From the NCBI GenBank assembly GCA_031275485.1, contig JAISOS010000019.1, forward strand, positions 1-64,000: 64,000 nt of DNA, written 5' to 3'. A program made the position numbers and the translations under genes. This DNA comes from Clostridiales bacterium (lineage in GTDB: Bacteria; Bacillota; Clostridia; Christensenellales; JAISNN01). Below the pieces are notes generated by a model. That model was given only the letters and a program-made list of their open reading frames with translations, did not search any database and was not told the origin of the DNA. Positions 26,108 through 33,586 of the stretch are shown here, in pieces; the stretch's first letter is position 1, and each line of letters begins with the position of its first letter.

Positions 26108-27307
26108 CTATATATACGTCAAGTTTTTTTGCGCCGTATAAAAATTCCTCACGCCGTCGGCGGTCAAAAGAATCATATCCTCTATCCTGACGCCGAAGCG
26201 GCGTTCGAGATATATACCCGGCTCGACGGTCACGACGTTCCCGGGTAAGAGTTTTTCCCCGCTTTTTTGGGAAAGGCGCGGCTGTTCGTGGATCTCCAAG
26301 CCGACCGCATGCCCGAGCGCGTGCGTGAAAAAACTCCCGTAGCCTCTTTCTATAATGATGTTGCGCGCGACCGAATCGGCGTCCTTTCCCGACACGCCGC
26401 CGTACCCGGCAAGTGTTTCGGCGTCCGAACGGCCGTTGAATTTTTTCACGGCGGAATTTTTTGCAAATCGGCTGTTTTCGGCCGATTCGGCGGCTATAAA
26501 ATCGAGTGCGGCGCGCTGCGCGTTGAAAACCGCGTCGTAGATCACGACGTATTCCGAATCGGCGGTATTTTTGCCGCCGAACACGAAAGAGCGCGTCATA
26601 TCGGCGCAATAGCCCTTAAATTTCGCTCCCAAATCCACCGTGACAACGCTGCCGTTTTTGAGTTTTGCGTTTCCGTACGCGTGATGCGGTCTCGCCGTAT
26701 TCGCGTCGAAAGCGACGATCGGCTCGAAAGAAACGTTTTCCGCGCCGTTTTTACGCATATACGCGTTAATTTCATCCGCCAAATCCTTTTCCGTAACGCC
26801 CTCTTTCAGCGAATTCAAGACGTGCGCCATAGTTTTTTCGGTAATTTCGGCGGCCTTTTCGATCCTCAGAATTTCCGACGGCGATTTAATTTTCCGCATC
26901 GCGTATAATTTTTCGGAAACCGGAATCAAATCGGCGGGCATTTTCCGCATTTTCAAAAAATCGGAATAAGATACGAAAGCGTCCTCGAACCCCAATTTCC
27001 CAACCCTCTCGCTCCGCAATATTTCGCCGGCCGCTTCGAAAGGATCGGCGGCGGTTATGTCTATTATCCCGCAAGGATAGTTTTCCGTATTTTCGCTCCC
27101 TGCGAAAGCCGCCGGACTTCCCGCGGAAACGGCGGCCCGAGCGGCTTCGGCGTAACGCTTATCGACCAAAAAAAACGCGCGGCCGGGCAACAGCAACAAG
27201 AGCGAATCCTCGCTCTCGAAGTCCGTAAAATAGAACTTATTGACTCCGCCCGTTATTAAAACGGCGTCGAACCCTCCGGTTAAAAAAAGATTTTTCGGAT
27301 TTTTCAT
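26108..27307 (-). CDS. Xaa-Pro aminopeptidase, M24B family
   Basis: This metallopeptidase releases N-terminal residues before proline. The 399-residue product has an N-terminal creatinase-like domain (about 1-130) and a C-terminal pita-bread domain. All five metal ligands are seen: VDLGAKFKGYCADMTRSF (two Asp, near 211-222), HALGHAVGLEIHEQP (His near 334), VTVEPGIYL and VRIEDM (two Glu). A linker near residues 285-310 is Ala/Ser-rich and longer than usual. TTAAGGACGCGTAA precedes the ATG, and a consensus promoter lies just upstream. The efp gene follows downstream. Probable orthologue of PepP or YqhT. Confidence 0.93.
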   Translation of the reverse strand: MKNPKNLFLTGGFDAVLITGGVNKFYFTDFESEDSLLLLLPGRAFFLVDKRYAEAARAAVSAGSPAAFAGSENTENYPCGIIDITAADPFEAAGEILRSERVGKLGFEDAFVSYSDFLKMRKMPADLIPVSEKLYAMRKIKSPSEILRIEKAAEITEKTMAHVLNSLKEGVTEKDLADEINAYMRKNGAENVSFEPIVAFDANTARPHHAYGNAKLKNGSVVTVDLGAKFKGYCADMTRSFVFGGKNTADSEYVVIYDAVFNAQRAALDFIAAESAENSRFAKNSAVKKFNGRSDAETLAGYGGVSGKDADSVARNIIIERGYGSFFTHALGHAVGLEIHEQPRLSQKSGEKLLPGNVVTVEPGIYLERRFGVRIEDMILLTADGVRNFYTAQKNLTYI

Positions 27308-27331
27308 TTACGCGTCCTTAATATTCATATT

Positions 27332-27360
27332 ATTATAGCATATCAAGCGGCAATATTCAA
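27332..27360 (-). promoter_or_regulatory. Promoter of the Xaa-Pro peptidase gene
   Basis: On minus TTGAAT (27355-27360), a 17-nt spacer and TATAAT (27332-27337), about 25 bp before the ATG. The leader is just long enough for the AAGGA site. Confidence 0.75.
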
Positions 27361-27397
27361 GCAAATTTATATCGTTTATTTTTTTATGCGTTTTTTA

Positions 27398-27460
27398 TGC
27401 GGGGAAAACCTTTTGTGAACAAAAGGCTTTCCCCCGTACCCCTTTCCAAAAAACTTCAAC
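27398..27460 (-). repeat. HP-1 palindromic repeat, copy 12
   Basis: ATGCGGGGAAAACCTTTTG, TGAA, CAAAAGGCTTTCCCCCGT, then ACCCCTTTCCAAAAAACTT. One inner mismatch. Confidence 0.85.
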
Positions 27461-27499
27461 GCATTATTACGCAAAATAAAGCGCTCCCCTCGCAAACGC

Positions 27500-27549
27500 T
27501 TCTTTTGTAAAAACGCCTTTTTTGTAAAAACGCCTTTTTTGTAAAAACG
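27500..27549 (+). repeat. Three 17-bp tandem repeats
   Basis: The unit (T)CTTTTTTGTAAAAACGC is repeated three times with minor edge changes. No coding function is seen. Confidence 0.8.
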
Positions 27550-27624
27550 AAAAAAACGGAACTTCTAAAAAAATACCGCCGTAACGCTCGGTTCGATCGG
27601 TTCGAACGGAATATAACCGCTAAG

Positions 27625-27685
27625 GTCTTTTGGAAAGGGGCGGGGGGGAACCATTTCTCCCAAGAAAAGGTTCCCCCCCCGCATA
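27625..27685 (+). repeat. HP-1 palindromic repeat, copy 13
   Basis: GGTCTTTTGGAAAGGGGCG, then GGGGGGAACC...GGTTCCCCCCCC around a diverged centre (ATTTCTCCCAAGAAAA). The outer stem is GC-rich and intact. Confidence 0.75.
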
Positions 27686-27711
27686 AATCGTATTCCTTTA
27701 AATTACCTTTC

Positions 27712-27750
27712 CAAAAAACTCCCCCCTGAACTCAGGGGGGAGTTTTTTTA
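27712..27750. terminator. Bidirectional rho-independent terminator
   Basis: A 12-bp perfect stem, ACTCCCCCCTGA (27718-27729) / TCAGGGGGGAGT (27732-27743), with T-runs on both strands (TTTTTTT after 27743; AAAAAA at 27712-27717). It lies 37 bp after the stop of the large surface-protein gene, which it should terminate. Confidence 0.9.
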
Positions 27751-27786
27751 ATACAAGTCTTCGTTTAATTCATTACAACTTACCGT

Positions 27787-30700
27787 TTATTTGCGGTTAA
27801 TTACCTTATTAAAGGATTCGTACTGCGGTTTTTTATGCGCCTTAACCGACACGAGCTCCGGATTCGGTTTAGGCTTATTGACGATCGTAACGTTCTCCTC
27901 TTTGAGGCGCAGGATTCTCTTCCGCTCCGCCTCGAACTTCTCGGCGCGTCTTAAATCCGACGCTTTCTTTGCCGCAACGAACGCCGCTTGCGTTCTCTTT
28001 TCCTTGACTATGGCGGCGATCACCAGCGCGATACCGTAAGCGACGGCAACCGCTCCGGCGGCTTCCGCGACGTTCAGCGCCACGGCGAGCGCAAAGCTCT
28101 CGTATGCCGCCGACTCCGGCGAGCCCGTAACGTAATAATTTATAGCGTCGTCGCCCGTAAGCCTTATTTCAACCGTATAATCTCTGTAATTATTGACTTT
28201 TAGGGATAGGTCGGTCTGCCAATCCGACGTATTATTACCTTCCAAGACTCTGTACTCCGCCTCGTACCCGCCCGTATTGAGTACGGTAATAACGCCGTCC
28301 GTTCTCTCGACCTCGAAGGTCAAAGCCGCTTTTTCTATAGTGACGAAACCGACTCCGTTCACGACCTTATAATTCGCCGTCGCGGTAAGGTCGTCGACCG
28401 TATATTCCACAATATAGGTATAGGCGTATATTACGTCGCCCGCGGCTACCGGATCGCCCGTAGTTTCGTTTATTATTCTCTTAATAACTATGAGCGAATC
28501 CCAATCCACTCCGTCGTTCACTCCCGACACGACGCTTCTTTGGAGTACGTCCGTATGATCCTCCTTATCGAAAGTGAGCGTCGCGCTTCCTACGTCTATC
28601 GCTACTTCTCTCGGTTTAACCGACACCGTAATCGAAAAATCTTCGCATACGGCGTAGTTCTTGTCGTCCGGAATAAACGTAACCTTTATCGTGCCCTCAT
28701 ATTCTCCGACAGAATAATAGCCCGTCGAAATTTTATTTAAATATTCGCCGTCGGCAGACCAGTCGAGAGTTCCGGAAACAAGCTCCTTACCGAAATAGCC
28801 CTCTATGCCGTATCCCGACGCTTCGCCGGCGAACCTCTCTCCGTAAACCGCCTCGATTACCTGCTCGGTAGAGCTAATAACGAAAGGCTCGATCGTTCCC
28901 ATTCCCTTTGCGGCGACCGTCGCGCTAACCGCGCCCGACGCGTTCAGCTGGTAAAAATTCTTATATTCGCCGGACAGCACCACGCTCGCCACGATATCGA
29001 TACCCTCGCCCGCGTCGCTCTGCGAGAAGCGCATTCCGCTGACGGTATAAACGCCCGCGGCGGGCTGAACCTGCACGCTTGACCCGAAATCGTAGAAACC
29101 CTCGACTTGGAAGGTATAGCCCGATAAGCCTATGATCATATCCGTTCCGTCGTACGTCTTTACGACGGGCTGCGAAACCGTCAATTTCAACGTCTGTTTG
29201 CTCATCGCCCCGACGGTTTTTATCTCCGTATTTACCGGCATTATATAGTTTTTCGAAACGTCCGTATCGTCGCGATAAGCAACCGTAACCGTAACCGGCA
29301 TATTTTTTGTAAGCGTCGAGCTTTGATTAAAGCCGTCGTAGACCGCAGTAACCTCATATTCCCTGCCCGGGACGAAAGTCTGACCCGCGATTAGACCCGA
29401 TATGTTTAAAGTAACGTTCGCCGCGTCCGTTCCGTCGTATACTTTCGATATGCCGGAGGAGAGGGACGCCGAGAGCGGAATTTTTCTTATTTCCGCCGTT
29501 CCCGAGAGGGAGCCGGACGCCAAAACGTAGTTATCGGTTTTGGCGTTGCCTATGAGGGCGACGGCGCCGGACGCGCCGACCGTTCCGGCGTCCGGGCTTG
29601 CGAACGCGAGGTTCAAAACGGTAAAGTCCTCGTTTCTGTAAATCGTCTGACCGAATACCGCGCCGCTTAGCGTCACGGTCGCGGTCAGGTCGTCCGTAAG
29701 CGCGTTATAATCCTTCGGGTTCGGCGTAAACACCGCCGTCAGCTCTTTCCGCAGAACGTTAATTTTGACGGTCAGCGCGGTCGTAGTTGTGTAGTTGGAG
29801 TCGAGAGAAGTGAATGTCAGGTTCGTATATACCGTGCCGCTTACCGCGACAGTCGGTCTTTGCGGTATCTGCGCGACTCCCGCGCCCTGCGAAACGGTTC
29901 CGTTCGGTTTATCCCCAAAAAAGCCGGTTCCGGCGATTACGCTTACGCCCGCCAAAAACTCGTATCCGTATGTAACGGTCAAATCTTCCAGTCCCGAAAT
30001 TCTTCCCGGCGTAATTCTGCCGCCCGCCGTCGAAGTTCCCGTATTGACGCCGCCCGTGAAAGTGTGGTTGTATTCGCCGGTATAGAACGCGAAAGACGCG
30101 GTTATATAGTTGTTCGCCGTAACGACGTTCTTGTCCGCGAAGCGCGCTTCCGTAACGTAAAACAGGCTTGCCTGCGGCTGAACCTGCACGCCGCCCCCGT
30201 AGTAGCCGGAGAACGTCGCGGTAAAGACCGAGCCGTAGAGCCCCGTCGCGTCCGTCGTGCCGTCGTAGACCTTGCTCCCCGCCGCTATATTAACCGAGCT
30301 TACCGAAACGACCGCTCTTTGCACCGTAAACGGAACTACCGCGTATCCGACTGTAACGTCGTCGTTCGTATTGTTCGGCGTATTGCCCACGTCCTGACGC
30401 AAGGCGACGACATACTCGTAGCTCCCCGCCGCCGTAGGTCTCGCCGCGCCGAGCGCAAGCGCCACGCCGTCGTTACCCGACCCCCGGTATCGGCCCGTAT
30501 GCGAATTTATATGGTTAGCCGCGTTAAACGCCGACGCGTCGGCGTAAGCCGTGGGTCCCTGCGCCAGCCCGTCGTACGTCCATTGCGCGCCCCCGAGACT
30601 CGGCGTCGGCGTGGCCTTAAACGTCGCCGTAATGCTTACCGGTCCCGCTCCGCTAAACTTATAAAGAGCCAGGCTCGGCTTAGCCGCCCATTTGTAGGCG

Positions 30701-31896
30701 TCGTTTACCAGACCGGAGGTCTCCGAGGTCCACGCGTCCAGAATATAGCCTATATCTCCGCACGCCGTAACCTCGGCGCCGCCGCCTATGCCGGAAAGCT
30801 CCGCCGCCGTGGCGACGGCCTTCGCCGGAACGTACGTATTGCCGACCGTCCCGTTCGCCCCCGCCGAAACGTTAATCGCGGGAGTGTTGTAGGAGCCCTG
30901 AAGCTTCGTCGCCTCGATAACCGCCGCCGTCGTCGCCCAAGCGTAAGCCTGAGTTCCCGAACCGAAAAACGCCGCTCCTCCTTTGCCGTGCGCCGTGACT
31001 ACCAACTGGAGAAATATCTTTATTCCGATACCGCCGGTATTCGCCAAGTTTGTCAGCGTCGCGCCGTTCGCGGTGTAGCTCTCCGTAAAAATATATGTCT
31101 GACCGCTCTCCTGAGGGGTCCCGTTTGCCGGACTGTCGTTTATTACGACGCCGAAAGACGAAAGCCGATTTGTAGTCGCGGTGTCCGCGTATCCCGCGAG
31201 AGTCGAGTCTACCGCGTTGAAAAAGCCTCCGCTTGAGGTAATCGTCGCGGGACTCGAACCCGAGGTGCTACTCGCCCATTCGGTTCTCCAGTACGTGCGG
31301 AATTCTACGGTAAACGTCAGCGAGTTTACTCTTCCGTTTAAGATCGCCCTCTTCAGCTCTTCGCTGAACTTCATGCTGTAATTGATGCGCGCGTAAGACG
31401 TTACCGTCGCGGTTTTGGGGCTACCGGCGGAGAAACTTCCGTTACTACCCTGCGCGTCCGCTTGCTCTTTCGACTTCCCCGCGGCAACCTCCGCCGTCTT
31501 GGAGTCCGTCGCCAGATCGTCGCCCGGCGCGTTCGATTTGACGACGCCGCGCTGGGCTATATCCTGCCCCTGCGAATAACCCAAAGTATTCTCCAGACCG
31601 GGAGCGTCGTAATAACTCCTCGAAACGGTTTCGTCGGTTATCCCGAACGTATAGCTCGCCGTTTTCGTGTCTCCGGTCGAGCGCGAAGTCGTCCCGCTAG
31701 TCTCGGCGACTCCGCCGCCGTCCGCGTCCCCGCCTATGTCGATCGCCGAAACCTCCCCCCGCGCGCCGTATACGTCCGAGCCCGAGAGCCCGCCTCCGAA
31801 AACGCCCGCGAGACCGAAAAGCCCGCCCGCTCCAAAAGCGAACGTCAGCAGGCAAACCAATAATCTCAAACCTCCGCCGGTCTTTTTCATATTCAT
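27787..31896 (-). CDS. Large cell-surface protein with YDG/MBG-type repeats and C-terminal membrane anchor
   Basis: The 1369-residue product has a signal peptide (about residues 1-30, KKTGGGLRLLVCLLTFAFG). A threonine/serine-rich N-terminal region of about 450 residues follows, then a series of beta-sandwich repeats. YDGT motifs near residues 543, 815 and 918 mark YDG-type domains; two of them share a (S/Q)VQVQP stretch. YGYEFLAG and YGERFAG segments near 645 and 1010 look like MBG-type domains. A hydrophobic helix near 1285-1305 precedes a basic 65-residue cytoplasmic tail. These families are found in bacterial adhesin-like surface proteins; the ligand is unknown. Start M at 31896 follows AAGGAGAG; the frame is open seven codons further. 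Its consensus promoter gives a long leader of about 350 nt. Confidence 0.85.
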   Translation of the reverse strand: MNMKKTGGGLRLLVCLLTFAFGAGGLFGLAGVFGGGLSGSDVYGARGEVSAIDIGGDADGGGVAETSGTTSRSTGDTKTASYTFGITDETVSRSYYDAPGLENTLGYSQGQDIAQRGVVKSNAPGDDLATDSKTAEVAAGKSKEQADAQGSNGSFSAGSPKTATVTSYARINYSMKFSEELKRAILNGRVNSLTFTVEFRTYWRTEWASSTSGSSPATITSSGGFFNAVDSTLAGYADTATTNRLSSFGVVINDSPANGTPQESGQTYIFTESYTANGATLTNLANTGGIGIKIFLQLVVTAHGKGGAAFFGSGTQAYAWATTAAVIEATKLQGSYNTPAINVSAGANGTVGNTYVPAKAVATAAELSGIGGGAEVTACGDIGYILDAWTSETSGLVNDAYKWAAKPSLALYKFSGAGPVSITATFKATPTPSLGGAQWTYDGLAQGPTAYADASAFNAANHINSHTGRYRGSGNDGVALALGAARPTAAGSYEYVVALRQDVGNTPNNTNDDVTVGYAVVPFTVQRAVVSVSSVNIAAGSKVYDGTTDATGLYGSVFTATFSGYYGGGVQVQPQASLFYVTEARFADKNVVTANNYITASFAFYTGEYNHTFTGGVNTGTSTAGGRITPGRISGLEDLTVTYGYEFLAGVSVIAGTGFFGDKPNGTVSQGAGVAQIPQRPTVAVSGTVYTNLTFTSLDSNYTTTTALTVKINVLRKELTAVFTPNPKDYNALTDDLTATVTLSGAVFGQTIYRNEDFTVLNLAFASPDAGTVGASGAVALIGNAKTDNYVLASGSLSGTAEIRKIPLSASLSSGISKVYDGTDAANVTLNISGLIAGQTFVPGREYEVTAVYDGFNQSSTLTKNMPVTVTVAYRDDTDVSKNYIMPVNTEIKTVGAMSKQTLKLTVSQPVVKTYDGTDMIIGLSGYTFQVEGFYDFGSSVQVQPAAGVYTVSGMRFSQSDAGEGIDIVASVVLSGEYKNFYQLNASGAVSATVAAKGMGTIEPFVISSTEQVIEAVYGERFAGEASGYGIEGYFGKELVSGTLDWSADGEYLNKISTGYYSVGEYEGTIKVTFIPDDKNYAVCEDFSITVSVKPREVAIDVGSATLTFDKEDHTDVLQRSVVSGVNDGVDWDSLIVIKRIINETTGDPVAAGDVIYAYTYIVEYTVDDLTATANYKVVNGVGFVTIEKAALTFEVERTDGVITVLNTGGYEAEYRVLEGNNTSDWQTDLSLKVNNYRDYTVEIRLTGDDAINYYVTGSPESAAYESFALAVALNVAEAAGAVAVAYGIALVIAAIVKEKRTQAAFVAAKKASDLRRAEKFEAERKRILRLKEENVTIVNKPKPNPELVSVKAHKKPQYESFNKVINRK

Positions 31897-32250
31897 AATT
31901 TCTCTCCTTATCCGCATGAAAAATTATTTTTTTATATTTGAAAATATTTCAAACCCGTCTTTTTTAATATTTCCGTTATTTATTTCTATCGTTTCTATCG
32001 TTTCCGTTTCGAACGCGCCGTTTCGAAGCCCGTGTTCCGGAGTCCCGCTCCGGACGAATCTAAACGCGCCCCGAAAACTCCCTTTTTTCCGCCGCTTCCG
32101 ACCGCGAAGCCTTCTCCGCGTTTATAACCTTATATCTAATTCCCGTCCGGCGCTTTCCGCGTATCCCGCGCCCGTTTTTTTGACCGAAAACCGCGTTTTT
32201 GACCGCGAAAAACGAAAAACGGCGCAAACTGCCCGATAATTCTATTCTCG
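31897..32250 (-). promoter_or_regulatory. Long 5' leader of the surface-protein gene
   Basis: About 350 nt of transcript precede the start. It contains a CCGGAG/CTCCGG hairpin near 32030-32050 and repeated GAAACGATA words near 31990-32005. No known riboswitch pattern was recognised. Confidence 0.4.
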
Positions 32251-32257
32251 TATGACT

Positions 32258-32286
32258 ATTATATATCATAAATTTCAACTTGTCAA
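32258..32286 (-). promoter_or_regulatory. Promoter of the surface-protein gene
   Basis: Perfect TTGACA (32281-32286), a 17-nt spacer, perfect TATAAT (32258-32263) on minus. Confidence 0.8.
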
Positions 32287-32344
32287 TACCCATTTGAAAA
32301 AAAGTCATAAAAAATTTAAATTTCTTTTTTCGGAAAAATTTTTT

Positions 32345-32735
32345 TAAAAAAATACGCGGGGGAAACCTTTTGTGAACGAAAGGCTTTCCCCCGCGCCCCC
32401 TTCCAAAAAACTTTAATATTATTTGCCGCGCCGTATAAACGGTAAACGCCGCGCTTTCTTTGTGAAAGGGGGGAATTTTTTTTAAAACATACGCGGGAGA
32501 AACCTTTTGTGAACGAAAAGGTTTCCCCCGCGCCCCTTTCCAAAAAACTTTAATACTATTTGCCGCGCCGTATAAACGGTAAACGCCGCGCTTTCTTTGT
32601 GAAAGGGGGGAATTTTTTTAAAACATACGCGGGGGAGAAACCTTTTGTGAACGAAAAGGTTTCCCCCGCACCCCCTTCCAAAAAACTTTAATATTATTTG
32701 CCGCGCCGTATAAACGGTAAACGCCGCGCTTTCTT
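32345..32735 (-). repeat. Tandem array of HP-1 units (137-138 bp period, about 2.8 copies)
   Basis: Three full HP-1 hairpins (near 32355-32400, 32490-32537 and 32627-32675), each followed by CCAAAAAACTTTAATA, are separated by nearly identical spacers. These contain TTTGCCGCGCCGTATAAACG, GTAAACGCCGCGCTTTCTTT and a GGGGGGAATTTTTTT stretch. The offsets between the TTCC words are 137 and 138 bp. The last unit is cut short before the gene at 32760. Confidence 0.92.
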
Positions 32736-32759
32736 TTTTTATAACGAAAACGCCGTATA

Positions 32760-33122
32760 TTATTTTTTTGTTTCCCTATTTTCCGTACTTGCTTTACTTT
32801 TCGTGCTTGCCTCGCTTTCCCCGTTTTCCGCGCAATGCGGGCAACCCGGCGGGGAGCGTTCCGCTTCGGGCGCGCGCAAAGGCTCTTTCTCCTCTTCGCC
32901 GCCGCAAGCGCAAGTCCGCCCGAACCCGTCTTCTTCCGGCGCGGACAAACCGTCCTTTTCGGCGTTTCCGGGCGCGGAGGCACAGCCCCGACAATTCGGG
33001 CAGCCCGCCTCCGAACAGCCGCAGGACGGCTTCCCTTTTCTTCTCTTTATAACGTTATAGGCGATCGTAAACGCTACAAGCGCGATCGCCCCCGCGAGAA
33101 CCGCTATCTCCGCAGGCTCCAT
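32760..33122 (-). CDS. FeoB-associated Cys-rich membrane protein
   Basis: The 120-residue product has one N-terminal membrane helix (about residues 4-24, EIAVLAGAIALVAFTIAYNVI), basic residues KRRKGK, then a cysteine cluster (CGCSEAGCPNCRGC near 34-47). Further CAC and CPHC pairs follow in a Glu/Ser-rich tail. The N-terminal half matches small FeoB-associated Cys-rich proteins, thought to handle ferrous iron near FeoB. The tail with extra Cys pairs is longer than usual. A GGGAGGG site precedes the ATG. It lies downstream of feoB on the same strand, though 464 bp of repeats intervene. Confidence 0.82.
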   Translation of the reverse strand: MEPAEIAVLAGAIALVAFTIAYNVIKRRKGKPSCGCSEAGCPNCRGCASAPGNAEKDGLSAPEEDGFGRTCACGGEEEKEPLRAPEAERSPPGCPHCAENGESEASTKSKASTENRETKK

Positions 33123-33140
33123 ACAAAACCCTCCCTAATC

Positions 33141-33325
33141 TAATAAATTGCGCTTTAAAGCCGCGTATATACGTATATAAATGTTTGCGGATACACCTAA
33201 AAACAGAACCAGCATAATAAATTACGCTTTAAAAACCGCGTATATACGTATATAAATGTTTGCGGATACACCTAAAAACAGAACCGGCATAATAAATTAC
33301 GCTTTAAAAGCCGCGTATATAAACG
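33141..33325. repeat. 74-75 bp tandem repeat (2.5 copies)
   Basis: TAATAAATT(G/A)CGCTTTAAA begins at 33141, 33215 and 33290. Each of the first two copies continues through CCGCGTATATACGTATATAA and GTTTGCGGATACACC to AGAACC(A/G)GCA. The inner TATATACGTATATA is itself palindromic. It lies between feoB and the Cys-rich gene. Confidence 0.92.
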
Positions 33326-33479
33326 AAAAAATACGCGAAAGCCGCGCGCGTTTTTATATATACGGTATACGCGCGGAGCCTTATATATACGGCGCGGACC
33401 TCGCGGCTCCGCGTCAACCGCGCCGAGGTCAAGCTACGGTTGCGGTTGCGGCGCGGTTCTTTTTCGGGCGTTAACAACG

Positions 33480-33577
33480 CGTTAAAGTTTTTTGGAAAGG
33501 GGCGCGGGGGAAACCTTTTCGTTCACAAAAGGTTTCCCCCGCGTATTTAAAAAAAGCCTTCCCCCGCGTATCTTTTT
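33480..33577 (+). repeat. HP-1 palindromic repeat, copy 14, with duplicated right arm
   Basis: AAAGTTTTTTGGAAAGGGGC, GCGGGGGAAACCTTTT, a short loop, AAAAGGTTTCCCCCGCGTAT. Then a second right arm, GCCTTCCCCCGCGTATCTTT, follows at 33556-33575. It lies 9 bp beyond the feoB stop. Confidence 0.88.
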
Positions 33578-33586
33578 ATAAAAACC

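Noticed and set aside
27590-27612. GGTTCGATCGGTTCGAACGG looked like a tRNA T-loop
   Set aside because: No acceptor, D or anticodon arms can be drawn around it.
29860-31236. 458-codon plus frame across the surface-protein gene
   Set aside because: Arg-rich antisense shadow of a well-supported minus-strand gene.
32316-32983. Short minus frames through the HP-1 array
   Set aside because: They translate the repeat itself and lack start signals.
33141-33325. Tandem repeats considered as a CRISPR array
   Set aside because: The 74-75 bp units are adjacent and nearly identical, with no unique spacers and no cas genes.
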